Below are positions 17,730 through 31,696 of a stretch of 64,000 bases of DNA, one piece after another. Under the pieces are notes generated by a model that had not been told where the DNA came from, searched no databases, and saw nothing but the letters and a program-made list of their open reading frames with translations. Positions within the stretch are counted from its first letter, which is position 1. Every line of letters starts with the position of its first letter. Source of the DNA: Actinomycetota bacterium. Lineage in GTDB: Bacteria > Actinomycetota > Actinomycetes > S36-B12 > FW305-bin1. The position numbers and the translations under genes are program-made. The stretch covers positions 124,001 to 188,000 of the forward strand of contig SCTR01000005.1 in NCBI GenBank assembly GCA_004297305.1, given 5' to 3'.

Positions 17730-19043
17730 TCATTCCGAGGGCAGACGATCGGCCCCGCTCCCGCTCGTACCGTCCTGGACGGTGACGCTCGCCCCGAGTT
17801 GCCGTAGCCGCTCGGCGAACCGGTCGTACCCCCGGTCGATGTGGTGCGCTTCGTGCACCACGGTCACCCCGTCGGCCACCAGACCGGCCAACGCGAGCGC
17901 GGCTCCGGCGCGGATGTCGGTCGCCTCGACCGGTGCCCCGGACAGCCGGTCCCGGCCACGCACCAGCGCGTGATGCCCGTCGGTGCGGACGTCGGCGCCG
18001 AGCCGGGCGAGTTCGTGCACGAAGCGGAACCGCGCCTCGAAGAGGTTCTCGGTCACCATCGCGGTGCCCTCGGCCACGGCGTTGAGCACGATGAACTGCG
18101 GCTGCAGATCGGTCGGGAATCCCGGATAGGGCAGCGTGACGATGTCGACCGCGGTGGGCCGGCGGTCCATCCGGACGCGGAACCCGTCGTCGACCAGCTC
18201 GACCTGCGCGCCGGCGGTGGTCAGCTTGTCCAAAGCGATCTCCAGATGGGACGCCGTCGCGTCACGCACCACAACATCGCCCCCGGTCAGCGCGGCGGCG
18301 ACCGCCCAGGTGCCGGCGACGATGCGGTCCGGCAACGTCCGGTGCACCACTGGGCTCAGCGCATCGACACCGTCGACCTGCAGTGTCGAGGTCCCGATGC
18401 CGTCGATCTTGGCGCCCATCTGTTCCAGCATCCGGGCGATGTCGATGATCTCCGGCTCCCGGGCCGCGTTGTCGATCACCGTGGTGCCCTGCGCGGTGAC
18501 CGCGGCCATCAGCAGCGTCTCGGTGGCCCCGACGCTCGGGAAGTCCAGCCAGATCGACGCGCCGCGCAGCCGGCGCCGCCGGGCCGCGACGAGGTACCCG
18601 TGCTCGCTGCGCACCTGCGCACCCATCCGCTGCAGGCCTGCGACGTGCAGATCCAGGCCGCGCGAGCCGATGTTGTCGCCGCCCGGCATCGCCACGTCGG
18701 CCTCGCCGCATCGGGCCAGCAGCGGACCGAGCACACAGATCGACGCCCGCATCCGCCGGACCAGGTCGTAGTCGGCGCGGTGCGAGAGCCGCTCCGGTAC
18801 GTCGATGCGGACCTCGCCGCGGCCGGGGTCGTGGTCCACCGCGCAGCCCAGCCGTCGCAGCAGCGCGGACATGATCGTGACGTCGAGGATGTCCGGCACC
18901 CGGGTCAGCGTCGTACGGCCCTGCGCCAGCAGCGCGGCGGCCATGAGCTTCAGCACGCTGTTCTTCGCTCCGGGGACGCTCACCTGCCCGGCCAGGCGCG
19001 AGCCGCCGACCACGCGAAGCGCAGCCGCGCGGACCTCGGTCAT
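17730..19043 (-). CDS. murA: UDP-GlcNAc enolpyruvyl transferase MurA, Asp-type
   Basis: 437 aa, normal length. Adds enolpyruvate from PEP to UDP-GlcNAc, the first committed step of peptidoglycan synthesis. Lys27 in VPGAKNS and the repeated inside-out barrel segments are present. The residue that is usually catalytic Cys115 is Asp123 (PGGDNIGSR), as in mycobacterial MurA; enzymes with Asp are known to be insensitive to fosfomycin. ATG at 19043 was chosen because [16 protein letters not shown] begins the fold; a longer frame from 19106 has no similarity. Confidence 0.95.
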   Translation of the reverse strand: MTEVRAAALRVVGGSRLAGQVSVPGAKNSVLKLMAAALLAQGRTTLTRVPDILDVTIMSALLRRLGCAVDHDPGRGEVRIDVPERLSHRADYDLVRRMRASICVLGPLLARCGEADVAMPGGDNIGSRGLDLHVAGLQRMGAQVRSEHGYLVAARRRRLRGASIWLDFPSVGATETLLMAAVTAQGTTVIDNAAREPEIIDIARMLEQMGAKIDGIGTSTLQVDGVDALSPVVHRTLPDRIVAGTWAVAAALTGGDVVVRDATASHLEIALDKLTTAGAQVELVDDGFRVRMDRRPTAVDIVTLPYPGFPTDLQPQFIVLNAVAEGTAMVTENLFEARFRFVHELARLGADVRTDGHHALVRGRDRLSGAPVEATDIRAGAALALAGLVADGVTVVHEAHHIDRGYDRFAERLRQLGASVTVQDGTSGSGADRLPSE

Positions 19044-19129
19044 GCCGGGAATCGTAGGCCGGAAGCCAGGCGGCGCCGCGCAACCGGAGTGCGCCGAATG
19101 GGGCAACTCCGGCGGTCTACGCTGCGCGC

Positions 19130-19723
19130 ATGGTCAACCTGACCCGCATCTACACGCGGACCGGCGACGACGGCACGACGGCGCTCGGGGACATGAGCCG
19201 GACGTCGAAGAACGACAGCCGGCTGGTCGCCTTCGCCGAGGTCGACGAGGCAAACTCCCGCATCGGCGTGGCCCTCGCACTCGGCGAGCTGGAGCCGACC
19301 GTGCGGGGCCTGCTCACCCGGATCCAGAACGAACTGTTCGACGTCGGCGCAGACCTGTGTACGCCGGTCGTCCCGGACCCCGCCTTCCCGGCGCTGCGCG
19401 TCCTGCCGTCGTACGTCGATGCGCTCGAGGCCGCCTGCGACGACCACAACGGCCGGCTGACGCCGCTGCGGTCCTTCGTGCTGCCGGGCGGCTCGCCGGG
19501 CGCGGCTTTGCTGCACGTCGCGCGGACCGCCGTACGCACCGCCGAGCGGGCGACCTGGCGGGCACTAGAAGAGCACCGCGAGAGCATGAATCCGCTGACC
19601 GCGACCTACCTGAACCGGCTGTCCGACCTGCTGTTCATCCTCGCCCGCGGCGCGAACACCGACGGTGCCGGCGACGTGCTGTGGCAGCCCGGGGGCGATC
19701 GGACAGCCGCCGAACCGGGCTAG
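19130..19723 (+). CDS. Cob(I)alamin adenosyltransferase, PduO type
   Basis: 197 aa. ATP-binding N-terminus [13 protein letters not shown], the [12 protein letters not shown] segment, [12 protein letters not shown] and [13 protein letters not shown] match the PduO/MMAB family. It makes adenosylcobalamin, the cofactor of methylmalonyl-CoA mutase, in keeping with the epimerase at 11490. Divergent from murA; its 3' end overlaps the convergent VOC gene by 4 nt. Confidence 0.94.
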   Translation: MVNLTRIYTRTGDDGTTALGDMSRTSKNDSRLVAFAEVDEANSRIGVALALGELEPTVRGLLTRIQNELFDVGADLCTPVVPDPAFPALRVLPSYVDALEAACDDHNGRLTPLRSFVLPGGSPGAALLHVARTAVRTAERATWRALEEHRESMNPLTATYLNRLSDLLFILARGANTDGAGDVLWQPGGDRTAAEPG

Positions 19724-20424
19724 CTGGTCGAGGAGCCTGTCGACTCGGCTGCGGCCGCCAACGCCGACACCGCGTCGGCACCCAGATCGTGCTCGGTGAG
19801 CAGTGCCGTTGCCGCGGCGAGGTCGGAGGCCGCGTCCAGATCCAGGCGCGCCTTGAGCTCCGCCCGGTAGAGCAGAGCCTCGAACCGGTCCGCCGGCGGG
19901 GCGTCAGGGTGCCGGAGGAACCCCGCGTCGAGTACGGCGATCGCCTGCGCGGCGTCGCCGCGGGCGTCCCCCTGCCGCGCGGCGACGTCGATCACCCGGC
20001 CGAGGCCGGATCGCCGTTGCGCTGCTTGGTCATCGGCTGAGCCCGTGCGGTAGAAACGCAGCCAGTTGCCACCGACGTCCACTATCGAAAACCCGGTCGC
20101 GGTGCCCGATTTGCGCCGCGGCGGGAGCAGCCGCGGAATCCCTTTGACCGGAACCCTGCCGAATCGTGCCCGCAGCCCCGCCTTGAAGGCGGCGTGGCGC
20201 TCGTCGGGCTCGGCGACGGTGATGATCGTGCTGCCGTACGAGGTCGCCGGGTCGAAGCCGTCGATGGCGGACAGGTGGATCGCGATGTCGTCCAGCTCGA
20301 CCACCGCGTAGGGGTTGGGACGACGCTGCTGGAAGCTGACGGTGAAGCCGAGGGCGGCGTAGAACGCCAGCGCCTCATCGAGGTCCGCGCAGGGCAACAC
20401 CGGGTACGTGCGTTCGCCGGCCAT
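19720..20424 (-). CDS. VOC-fold protein with helical C-terminal extension
   Basis: 234 aa. Residues 1-125 are a glyoxalase/bleomycin-resistance (VOC) fold: TYPVLPCADLDEALAFYAAL, AVVELDDIAIHL, then FSIVDVGGNWLRFY. Residues 140-230 are Ala-rich helices resembling a short TPR array (AIAVLDAGFLRHPDAPPADR). The two metal-site positions look incomplete, so enzymatic activity is uncertain; a binding or resistance role is possible. It follows atpC by 41 nt on the same strand and may be read from the atp operon. Confidence 0.75.
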   Translation of the reverse strand: MAGERTYPVLPCADLDEALAFYAALGFTVSFQQRRPNPYAVVELDDIAIHLSAIDGFDPATSYGSTIITVAEPDERHAAFKAGLRARFGRVPVKGIPRLLPPRRKSGTATGFSIVDVGGNWLRFYRTGSADDQAAQRRSGLGRVIDVAARQGDARGDAAQAIAVLDAGFLRHPDAPPADRFEALLYRAELKARLDLDAASDLAAATALLTEHDLGADAVSALAAAAESTGSSTS

Positions 20425-20465
20425 CCGCTCCCCCTGCTTCGTCGGGCGCCGTGATCGCCCGTGGC

Positions 20466-20852
20466 TCAGTGCCCCAGCGCGCCGGCAGCTCGCAGCTGCG
20501 ACTCGGCGCGGCGGACCGCCGCACCACCGTCGTCGTCGGTGGCGGCTCGGGCCGCCGCGAGCGCCGCCTCGGCGCTCGCCACGTCGATCTGGCTGCCCAG
20601 CTCGGCGCTCTCGGCCAGCACCGACACGACATCGGAGTCCACCGAGAAGAAACCCTCGTGCACCGCCACGGCGATCGTCGCTCCGTCCGGAGTCTGGATC
20701 CGCAGCACGCCGTCAGCCAGCAACGCGAGGACCGGTTCGTGCCCCGGCAGGATGCCGATGTCGCCCTCGATCGTCTTGGCGACCACCATCCGAGCGGCAC
20801 CGTCCCAGACGCTGCCGTCGACGGCGACCACCTCGACCTGAAGTTCGGCCAC
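20466..20852 (-). CDS. atpC: ATP synthase F1 epsilon subunit
   Basis: 128 aa. N-terminal beta domain (LQVEVVAVDGSVWDG, EGDIGILPGHEPVLALL) and a short helical C-terminal hairpin ending at GALGH. It couples rotation between gamma and the c ring and restrains ATP hydrolysis. GTG at 20852 lies 7 nt past the atpD stop and begins right at the fold; the frame open further upstream reads over atpD. Confidence 0.93.
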   Translation of the reverse strand: MAELQVEVVAVDGSVWDGAARMVVAKTIEGDIGILPGHEPVLALLADGVLRIQTPDGATIAVAVHEGFFSVDSDVVSVLAESAELGSQIDVASAEAALAAARAATDDDGGAAVRRAESQLRAAGALGH

Positions 20853-20859
20853 GACGACC

Positions 20860-23261
<2,402 letters not shown>

Positions 23262-23270
23262 ACCGGCCGC

Positions 23271-24908
23271 TCAGCCCTGCCGCACGACGCGGGTGATCTG
23301 GGTCGGGTCGATCTGCTCGCCGGCCAGCGCCTCGACCGGCTCGTCGTTGACCAGGGTGTGGCCGGCGGTCGTGGTGAACTGCCGCTTGAAGGTCGCGACC
23401 GCCGACTCCAGCAGCGCCACGGTGTCGCTGGACAGGTCCCGGGTCGAGGCGATGGTCTCGAACACCCCGGGCTGGTGGCGGCTGACGAAGTCGAGGAACT
23501 CCGCCTCGAAGCGGCGGATGTCCTCGACCGGGACGTCGTCGAGCTGGCCGGTCGTGCCCGACCAGACCGACACGACCTCGCGCTCGACCGGGAACGGGCT
23601 GTACTGCGACTGCTTGAGCAGCTCGACCAGCCGGGCACCGCGGCCCAGCTGGGCCTTGCTGGCCGCGTCGAGGTCGGAGCCGAAGGCGGCGAACGCCTCC
23701 AGCTCACGGAACTGCGCCAGGTCCAGCCGCAACCGGCCGGCGACCGCCTTCATCGCCTTGATCTGGGCCGAGCCGCCGACGCGGGACACCGAGATACCGA
23801 CGTTGATGGCCGGGCGGACACCGGAGTTGAACAGGTCCGACTCCAAGAAGCACTGGCCGTCGGTGATCGAGATGACGTTGGTCGGGATGTACGCCGACAC
23901 GTCGTTGGCCTTGGTCTCGATGATCGGCAGGCCGGTCATCGAGCCACCGCCGAGCTCGTTGCTGAGCTTCGCGCAGCGCTCCAGCAGCCGCGAGTGCAGG
24001 TAGAACACGTCACCGGGGTACGCCTCGCGGCCCGGCGGGCGGCGCAGCAACAGCGACACCGCGCGGTACGCCTCGGCCTGCTTGCTGAGGTCGTCGAAGA
24101 CGATGAGGACGTTCTGCCCGTTGTACATCCAGTGCTGGCCGATGGCCGAGCCGGTGTACGGCGCGAGGTACTTGAAGCCGGCCGGGTCGTTGGCCGGCGC
24201 CGCGACGATGGTCGTGTACTCCATCGCGCCGTACTGCTCCAGGGCGCCCTTGACCGCGGCGATGGTGGAGCCCTTCTGGCCGATCGCGACGTACACGCAC
24301 TTGACCTGCTTGGCCGGATCGCCGCTGGCCCAGTTCTCGCGCTGGTTGATGATCGTGTCGACGGCGACCGCGGTCTTGCCGGTCTGCCGGTCGCCGATGA
24401 TCAGCTGCCGCTGGCCCCGGCCGATGGCGGTCATCGCGTCGATCGCCTTGATGCCGGTCTGCAGCGGCTCCTTGACCGGCTGCCGCTGCACGACGGTGGG
24501 CGCCTGCAGCTCCAGGGCACGCCGGCCCTCAGCGGCGATCGGACCCAGCCCGTCGATGGGGTTGCCCAGCGGGTCGACGACGCGACCGAGGTAGCCGTCC
24601 CCGACGGGGACCGACAGGATCTCGCCGGTCCGCCGGACCGTCTGACCCTCCTCGATCCGTGAGCCGTCGCCCAGCAGCACGACACCGATCTCGCGGATGT
24701 CGAGGTTGAGCGCCAGACCCAGCAGCCCGCCCTCGAACTCCAGCAGTTCGTTGGTCATGGCCGAGTGCAGGCCCTCGACCCGGGCGATGCCGTCACCGGT
24801 CTCGACGACCCGGCCCACCTCGTCGCGGGCGGTCTGCGGCGAGTACGACGCGACGTTCCGCGCGATCGCATCCCGGATCTCCTCCGGTCGGATCGTCAGC
24901 TCCGTCAT
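23271..24908 (-). CDS. atpA: ATP synthase F1 alpha subunit
   Basis: 545 aa. P-loop GDRQTGKT, the [11 protein letters not shown] strand and the arginine finger region [14 protein letters not shown] are present. A C-terminal extension after SATVAL-type helices ([20 protein letters not shown]) is the actinobacterial form. Noncatalytic nucleotide sites of F1. Confidence 0.97.
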   Translation of the reverse strand: MTELTIRPEEIRDAIARNVASYSPQTARDEVGRVVETGDGIARVEGLHSAMTNELLEFEGGLLGLALNLDIREIGVVLLGDGSRIEEGQTVRRTGEILSVPVGDGYLGRVVDPLGNPIDGLGPIAAEGRRALELQAPTVVQRQPVKEPLQTGIKAIDAMTAIGRGQRQLIIGDRQTGKTAVAVDTIINQRENWASGDPAKQVKCVYVAIGQKGSTIAAVKGALEQYGAMEYTTIVAAPANDPAGFKYLAPYTGSAIGQHWMYNGQNVLIVFDDLSKQAEAYRAVSLLLRRPPGREAYPGDVFYLHSRLLERCAKLSNELGGGSMTGLPIIETKANDVSAYIPTNVISITDGQCFLESDLFNSGVRPAINVGISVSRVGGSAQIKAMKAVAGRLRLDLAQFRELEAFAAFGSDLDAASKAQLGRGARLVELLKQSQYSPFPVEREVVSVWSGTTGQLDDVPVEDIRRFEAEFLDFVSRHQPGVFETIASTRDLSSDTVALLESAVATFKRQFTTTAGHTLVNDEPVEALAGEQIDPTQITRVVRQG

Positions 24909-24976
24909 GGTGTCCTGCTTCCTGGTCGGTCGGTCGCCCGGCAGGGCGGCGGTCGTCTCGGTCCTGGTCGGGGCGG

Positions 24977-25786
24977 TCAGTCGGTCAGCGCGCGGCGGGC
25001 CTGTTCAAGGCGGGTGGCGACGGTGCCGTCGATGACGTCGTCGGCGACGTGCACGGACACGCCGCCCAGCACGGCCGGGTCAACGGTCACGTTGAGACGC
25101 ACCTGCCGGCCCTTCAACACACTCAGTGCCGCCGCGAGCCGGCGGGCCTGGTCCGCGGCGAGGGGTACGGCGACCGTCACCTCGGCGACGACCCGCTGCC
25201 GCTGGGCGGCAGCGAGGTCGCACAGCTGCGCAACGGCGGTGTCCACGCGGCGGCCGCGCAGATGCCCGGCCAGGTCCTCCAGCAACAGGGCGGTCATCGG
25301 GGCGACCCGGCCGGCGACCAGGTCGCGAGCGATCCCGGCCTTCGCCGCACTGCTGAGTCCGGGGTCGGTCAAGGCCATCTGCAACTGCGGGTTCGCCGCG
25401 GCTGCCCGCCCGAACCGGAACAACTCCTCCTCGACCCGGTCGAGGCTGCCGTCGGCCTCGGCCAGGGTGAACGCCGCCTGCGCGCCGAGCTCTTCCAGGG
25501 CGCTCACCAGATCGCCCGGCTCGGACCACCGGGCGCGGACGACGTCGACGACCACGGCCAGCGACGTCGGAGCCAGCCGGCTGGCCAGCACCTCGTTCGC
25601 CAATGCCGTGCGCGCCTGCTCGCTCTGGCCGGAGTCGGCCAGAGCCGCGCGCAGCAACGTCTCCCGCGACAACAGGTCCGACACGGCCAGCAGGTCGGCC
25701 GGCACGCGGTCGAAACCGGCCTCGAGCCGGCGGGAGTCCAGTGACTCCCGCAAGGCCGCGAGGCTGTCGCGACTGGCTCCGATCAT
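24977..25786 (-). CDS. atpH: ATP synthase F1 delta subunit
   Basis: 269 aa, longer than E. coli delta (177) because of an N-terminal extension; ends with the OSCP-like domain ([33 protein letters not shown]). Links F1 to the peripheral stalk. The ATG overlaps the atpF stop by one base (TGATG). Not fused to atpF, unlike in mycobacteria. Confidence 0.93.
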   Translation of the reverse strand: MIGASRDSLAALRESLDSRRLEAGFDRVPADLLAVSDLLSRETLLRAALADSGQSEQARTALANEVLASRLAPTSLAVVVDVVRARWSEPGDLVSALEELGAQAAFTLAEADGSLDRVEEELFRFGRAAAANPQLQMALTDPGLSSAAKAGIARDLVAGRVAPMTALLLEDLAGHLRGRRVDTAVAQLCDLAAAQRQRVVAEVTVAVPLAADQARRLAAALSVLKGRQVRLNVTVDPAVLGGVSVHVADDVIDGTVATRLEQARRALTD

Positions 25787-26349
25787 CAGCGCACGGCCCC
25801 CTCGGCGGACAACTCCGCCTGCTGCTCGAGGTCGGCGATGAACCGCTCGACCGTCGCGGCCGCGCGGGTGTCGTCGGACAGGCTCTCGCCGACGACCTTG
25901 CCCGCCAGCGTGACCGCGAGGTCCCCGACCTCGCGGCGCAGCCCGTTGAGGATCGAAGCGCGCTCGGCCTGCAGCTGCGCCTCCGCGCGGGCCGTCACCG
26001 CCGCCGCTGCCTCGGCCGCTTCGGCGCGGGCCGACTCGATGATGGCCGTCTTGTCCGCCTGCGCCTGCGCCCGGATCGCGGCGGCCTCGTTGCGAGCCTC
26101 GGCCAGCTGCGCCCGGTAGTCCTCGGCCAGCCGGTTGGCCTCCGCCTGCGCTTCCTCGGCGCGCCGGATGCCGCCCTCGATCGCCTCGGTCCGCTCGGCG
26201 AGCGTCTGCTTGATCTTGGGCAGCGCGAACTTCGCCAGCAGGCCGAAGACGACGAAGAAGGAGATCAGCCCGATCACGAGTTCGTGCACGGGCACAGCAA
26301 GAACGTTCGGCACGTCGGAGTGGGCGCTGGCCGCCAGGAGGTTCTGCAT
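25786..26349 (-). CDS. atpF: ATP synthase Fo b subunit
   Basis: 187 aa. One membrane helix at about 22-44 (ELVIGLISFFVVFGLLAKFA) followed by a long charged Ala/Glu-rich helix that forms the peripheral stalk. Spaced 41 nt from atpE and overlapped with atpH. Confidence 0.95.
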   Translation of the reverse strand: MQNLLAASAHSDVPNVLAVPVHELVIGLISFFVVFGLLAKFALPKIKQTLAERTEAIEGGIRRAEEAQAEANRLAEDYRAQLAEARNEAAAIRAQAQADKTAIIESARAEAAEAAAAVTARAEAQLQAERASILNGLRREVGDLAVTLAGKVVGESLSDDTRAAATVERFIADLEQQAELSAEGAVR

Positions 26350-26390
26350 CGTTCCTCAGCTCGTCGAGGTCGCCGCGAAGAAGCGGTTCG

Positions 26391-27513
<1,123 letters not shown>

Positions 27514-27594
27514 CGCGAACTCCTTGCGGGCAGGGCGATGGCAGGACGCACAGTGCTGTGCTCATGGCCGCGACAACCTCCAGGCAGCAGACCG

Positions 27595-27897
27595 TCATCG
27601 GTCCTGCTGCCGCGTCTCAGGCTCGGGCCGTGGGGCTCCGAGTCGGGCGTACACGAGGTAGATCGCGAGGGCCGCTCCGAGAAGCGCGCCCCCGGCGACG
27701 AAGACGTCGCGGAATCCCAGCCAGCCGCCGAGCAGCCAGCCGCCGCCGGCGTACAGCAGGATTCCGGTGATGATCAGTCCGACCACGGACCAGGGGTCGA
27801 CTGCCTTGCGGCGGGCCTCGTCCGGATCGATCACTGTCTTCGTGGCGCCGAGACCGTACCACCCGCCGCCCCAGCCGAATTGCGGTGGGCGGCTCAT
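27595..27897 (-). CDS. AtpZ/AtpI-like small membrane protein of the atp operon
   Basis: 100 aa, two membrane helices (SVVGLIITGILLYAGGGWLL and FVAGGALLGAALAIYLV) and a polar C-terminus. Small proteins of this kind precede atpB and are thought to help c-ring assembly or Mg transport. The ATG overlaps the stop of the preceding gene (ATGA). Confidence 0.75.
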   Translation of the reverse strand: MSRPPQFGWGGGWYGLGATKTVIDPDEARRKAVDPWSVVGLIITGILLYAGGGWLLGGWLGFRDVFVAGGALLGAALAIYLVYARLGAPRPEPETRQQDR

Positions 27898-28316
27898 CGC
27901 GACGCCCCCGGCTGATGACCGTCGACCGGATCGACGTACAGCGGCTTCGCGCGGGTGTGCTGGACGACCTCGGCCGTGGTCCAGGCGAGGGTGCAGGCGA
28001 CGACGGTCAGCGCGAAAGCCTTGGTGTCGAAGGCCGTCGTGTCCTGGAAGAGCAGCAGCAGCACGAACAGCACGGCGATCTTGACCGTGTACAGCGCGAC
28101 CGCGACGGTCAGGCTGAGCTCCGGCCGAGTCGCGAGCACCCGCTGCAGGGCCAGTTGGCCGGCGGAGAAGAAGACGAGGACGACGGCCGTACCGATGACC
28201 GCCCCGAGCGCACCCTTGCCGGACGCGGCAATCGCGGAGACGATGATGGCGACCAGCCCGACGATGACGGTCGGCACGGCTGCGCCCCGCAAGGTCGCGG
28301 CGTCGGTGCTGCGCAT
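27894..28316 (-). CDS. atpI: AtpI-like ATP synthase assembly protein
   Basis: 140 aa, four membrane helices (PTVIVGLVAIIVSAIAA, LGAVIGTAVVLVFFSAGQLA, LTVAVALYTVKIAVLFVLL, FALTVVACTLAWTTAEVV). Fits the ATP synthase I family. First gene of the atp cluster after a 208-nt gap from wecA that probably holds the operon promoter. Sequence conservation in this family is low, so the name rests partly on position. Confidence 0.75.
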   Translation of the reverse strand: MRSTDAATLRGAAVPTVIVGLVAIIVSAIAASGKGALGAVIGTAVVLVFFSAGQLALQRVLATRPELSLTVAVALYTVKIAVLFVLLLLFQDTTAFDTKAFALTVVACTLAWTTAEVVQHTRAKPLYVDPVDGHQPGASR

Positions 28317-28524
28317 GCAGGGGGCCTGCCTTCGGGTCGCGGTCGGCGAAGCTGAGAACGCCGGCCGTGCTCGGGTGCGTGCAGGCTAACAGAACTCTCA
28401 GGTCGGGCTGACTGCCGCCCTCCGTCTCCCGGGCCACCTCGCCGCGACGACGTCCCGGCCGCCCGTCCCCACCGGGCGCGCTGGTCGCCTGCGGCGGATG
28501 CCGCTGGCCGCAGACGATGTGAGG

Positions 28525-29631
28525 TCAGGCGGCCTGCCGTGCCGACCAGCGCAACCAGGGCCGGCGCAGCACGGCGATCAGCAGCGTCCCGATCCCGACG
28601 CCGCCGACGGCCAACGCGAGCCAGACCGGGACGAAGGCCATCGCGACCACGGTCCCGGCGATCAGCGCGGTCCAGGCGTAGAGCAGCAGGACGGCGCGGC
28701 GCTGCGAGTGGCCCATCTCCAGGAGCCGGTGGTGCAGATGGAGTTTGTCCGGCGAGAACGGCGAGCGCCGGGCGCGGGTACGCCGGACGACGGCCAGCAG
28801 CAGATCCAGCAGCGGTACGGCGATCACCGCCACCGGGACCAGCACCGGCAACAACGCCGGCAGGAAGATCGAGCCCTCCAAGGCGGTCGGGTCGACCTGG
28901 CCGGACAGCGTGATGGTGCTGGTGGCCAGCAGCAGGCCGATGAGCATGGACCCGGTGTCCCCCATGAACAATCGCGCCGGGAAGAAGTTGTGCGGCAGGA
29001 AGCCCGCGCACATGCCGGCCAGGCACGCCGACACCAGCGTCGCCAGCGTCGCGCGTTCGAATCCCAGCTCGACCGACAGCAGGTAGGAGTAGGCGAAGAA
29101 GGCCAGTGCCGCAATTCCGACGATGCCGGCCGCCAGGCCGTCCAGCCCGTCGACGAAGTTGATGGCGTTGATCGTCACGACCACGACCAGCACGGTGAGC
29201 AGCACGCTCATCACCGGATCCGGCGCGAAGGCGCCGCCGAACGGCAGCCACACGATGGCGATGCCCTGCAGCGCCATCACCCCGGCCGCCAGCACCTGGC
29301 CGGCCAGCTTGGTCGCCGAGTCCAGCTCGTACCGATCGTCGGCCATCCCCAGCGCCACGATGAGGACGACTCCGGACAGCAGCGCCACCGGTTCCCGGGA
29401 GCCGCCGGAGAAGACGTCGCTCATCATCGGCAACTGCCGGGCGAGCAGCAGCCCGGCGATGAGACCCGCCGCCATGGCCAGGCCGCCCAGCCGCGGCGTG
29501 GGGGTGTCGTGCACGTCGCGGTCGCGGACCCCTGCCATCGCTCCCCAACGCAGGGCGAGCACCCGGACCAGCGGGATGGTCAGGTAGGTGACCGCCGCGG
29601 CGGCGACCAGGCAGAGCAGGTACTCGCGCAA
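28525..29631 (-). CDS. wecA: Polyprenyl-phosphate GlcNAc-1-phosphate transferase (WecA/TagO type)
   Basis: 368 aa, about ten membrane helices. Motifs of the family: DTPTPRLGG, INFVDGLDGLAAG (Mg-binding Asp), FMGDTGSMLIG and the HLHHRLLEMG loop specific to the WecA group. It starts a lipid-linked glycan (arabinogalactan-linker, teichoic or other wall polymer) on decaprenyl or undecaprenyl phosphate. Lies between glyA and atpI, as in streptomycetes and mycobacteria (Rv1302 locus). Starts 12 nt after glyA. Confidence 0.92.
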   Translation of the reverse strand: MREYLLCLVAAAAVTYLTIPLVRVLALRWGAMAGVRDRDVHDTPTPRLGGLAMAAGLIAGLLLARQLPMMSDVFSGGSREPVALLSGVVLIVALGMADDRYELDSATKLAGQVLAAGVMALQGIAIVWLPFGGAFAPDPVMSVLLTVLVVVVTINAINFVDGLDGLAAGIVGIAALAFFAYSYLLSVELGFERATLATLVSACLAGMCAGFLPHNFFPARLFMGDTGSMLIGLLLATSTITLSGQVDPTALEGSIFLPALLPVLVPVAVIAVPLLDLLLAVVRRTRARRSPFSPDKLHLHHRLLEMGHSQRRAVLLLYAWTALIAGTVVAMAFVPVWLALAVGGVGIGTLLIAVLRRPWLRWSARQAA

Positions 29632-29643
29632 CCGCCCGGCCCG

Positions 29644-30912
29644 TCAGGCGCGCGGATACGCCGGGTGCGCAGCGACCAAAGCGGCCACCTGCTGACCGAC
29701 ATCGGCAGCCGCGGAGCCGTCGGCGTCGCGGACCGCGCGCCCGATCAGCGCGGCGATCTCCTTCATGTCCGGCTCGGCCATGCCCTGCGTGGTGACCGCG
29801 GGCGTGCCGACGCGGATACCCGAACCGATCGACGGCGGCTGCGGATCGAAGGGGATCGCGTTCTTGTTCAACGTGATCCGGGCCGCGTCGCACCGGGCCT
29901 CGGCTTCGGCGCCGGTGACGCCGACCGGCTGCAGGTCGATCAGGGCGAGGTGGGTGTCGGTCCCGCCGCTGATCGGACGCATCCCCTCGGCGGCCAGGCC
30001 TTCGGTGAGCGCCCGTGCGTTGGCGATGACGGCCTGGGCGTAGTCGCGATAGGCCGGCGTCGCCGCCTCCTTCAGCGCGACGGCCTTGGCCGCCACCGCA
30101 TGCATCAGGGGGCCGCCCTGCATCATCGGGAACACGGCCTTGTCGATGGCGGCGGCGTGCTCGGCACGGCACAGGATCATGCCGCCGCGGGGACCGCGCA
30201 GCACCTTGTGCGTGGTGAAGCAGACGACATCGGCGTAGGGCACCGGGCTCGGGATCGCCCCGCCGGCGACCAGGCCGATGAAGTGCGCGGCGTCGACCAT
30301 GAGGATCGCGCCGACCTCGTCGGCGATCGCCCGGAACGCGGCGAAGTCGATGAGCCGGGGGTACGCCGTGGCACCGCAGATGATCATCTTGGGCCGGTGG
30401 GCCAGCGCCAGCGACCGGACCTCGTCGTAGTCGATCAACTCGGTATCGCGGCGCACGCCGTACGAGACGATGTCGAACCACTTGCCGGAGAAGTTCACCT
30501 TCGAGCCGTGGGTGAGATGGCCGCCGTGCGGCAGGCTCATGGCCAGCACGGTGTCACCGGGTCGCACGAAGGCGCCGTACGCGGCGATGTTCGCGCTGGC
30601 GCCCGAGTGCGGCTGCAGGTTCGCATGGTCGGCACCGAACAACGCCTTGGCGCGCTCGATGCCGATGAGCTCCGCGCGGTCGACCTCCGAGCAGCCGCCG
30701 TAGTACCGCCTCCCCGGGTAGCCCTCGGCGTACTTATTGGACAGCGTCGACCCCAGCGCCGCGAGGACCGCCGGCGAGGTGAGGTTTTCACTGGCGATGA
30801 GCTGCAGGCCGGACCGGAGCCGATCCAGTTCGCCGAGCAGAACGCCGGCGATCTCCGGGTCGGTCTGCTGCAGCGCGCCGAAGTCCGGTCCCCAGAACGG
30901 TACGTCGCCCAT
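29644..30912 (-). CDS. glyA: Serine hydroxymethyltransferase
   Basis: 422 aa. [27 protein letters not shown], the PLP-binding Asp/His in [13 protein letters not shown], and the Schiff-base Lys in [13 protein letters not shown] are present. Converts serine to glycine and loads one-carbon units on folate. ATG at 30912 with GGGAG upstream was chosen; an upstream in-frame start at 31029 adds 39 residues with no similarity. Confidence 0.95.
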   Translation of the reverse strand: MGDVPFWGPDFGALQQTDPEIAGVLLGELDRLRSGLQLIASENLTSPAVLAALGSTLSNKYAEGYPGRRYYGGCSEVDRAELIGIERAKALFGADHANLQPHSGASANIAAYGAFVRPGDTVLAMSLPHGGHLTHGSKVNFSGKWFDIVSYGVRRDTELIDYDEVRSLALAHRPKMIICGATAYPRLIDFAAFRAIADEVGAILMVDAAHFIGLVAGGAIPSPVPYADVVCFTTHKVLRGPRGGMILCRAEHAAAIDKAVFPMMQGGPLMHAVAAKAVALKEAATPAYRDYAQAVIANARALTEGLAAEGMRPISGGTDTHLALIDLQPVGVTGAEAEARCDAARITLNKNAIPFDPQPPSIGSGIRVGTPAVTTQGMAEPDMKEIAALIGRAVRDADGSAAADVGQQVAALVAAHPAYPRA

Positions 30913-31036
30913 GGCATCTCCCTCGGGTGCGGCGTCCGGGCCGTGACGACCCGCGGCGACCGACAAGTGGCCGGTCGCGCCGACGGCCGAGTCTACCGGC
31001 GCGACCGGGATCGCCCCGCTGATCGGCACACCCGTC

Positions 31037-31696
31037 TCAGCCCGACACGTCCTGCAGCGTCGGGACGACCTCGCGCAGCAGGTCGATGGCGAACGGGCCG
31101 GGTCGCAGCAGCCGGGGCTCGGGCCCGGTGACGTCGACGACGGCGCTGCCGCCCCCGGGAAGCGCCGGACCGCCGTCGAGATAGACCTCGACCGCGGTGT
31201 CCAGCTGTTCGCGTGCCTGCGCCATCGTGGTCGGTACCGGAAGGCCAGCGCGGTTGGCGCCGGTCACGGCGAGCGGGCCGGTGCGGGCGAGCAATTCCAG
31301 CGCCACCGGGTGCAACGGCATCCGCAGCGACACCGTGCGGCCGTCGCCCACGGCCCAGTCGAGACTGGGCTGCTGCAGGGCGACGAGCGTCAGCGGACCG
31401 GGCCAGAACGCTGTCATCAGCGCGTGCGCCGCAGGCCGCAGGCCGCTCGCCAGGGCCTCCGCGCCGGCGAGCGTGCCGACCAGCACCGGCACGGGCAGGT
31501 CGCGGCCGCGGGCCTTCGCCGTACGCAACCGTCGCAGACCGGCGGCAGTGAAGGCGTCGGTGGCCAGGCCGTAGGCGACGTCGGTGGGCACGACCGCCAG
31601 ACCGCCGGCCCGCACGACCGATGCGGCCGCCTGCAGGCCCCGCTCCCGCTCACCGGGAACCGCGCAGTCGAAGGTGCGCGAGCGGGAGTCAGGCAC
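31037..31696 (-). CDS. tsaC: L-threonylcarbamoyladenylate synthase (TsaC/Sua5 family)
   Basis: 219 aa, single YrdC domain: [44 protein letters not shown] and SAVVDVTG. It makes threonylcarbamoyl-AMP for t6A37 of ANN-decoding tRNAs. The first strand normally reads PTETVYGL; Asp replaces Glu and Ala replaces Thr here. Overlaps the prmC stop by 8 nt. Confidence 0.93.
   Translation of the reverse strand: MPDSRSRTFDCAVPGERERGLQAAASVVRAGGLAVVPTDVAYGLATDAFTAAGLRRLRTAKARGRDLPVPVLVGTLAGAEALASGLRPAAHALMTAFWPGPLTLVALQQPSLDWAVGDGRTVSLRMPLHPVALELLARTGPLAVTGANRAGLPVPTTMAQAREQLDTAVEVYLDGGPALPGGGSAVVDVTGPEPRLLRPGPFAIDLLREVVPTLQDVSG

Noticed and set aside
28109-30481. 790-codon minus-strand frame spanning wecA and glyA
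   Set aside because: Same strand but wrong phase; both wecA and glyA have full motif sets in their own frames.
30913-31036. Possible glycine or ZTP riboswitch ahead of glyA
   Set aside because: The conserved cores of either class were not found in this 124-nt gap.
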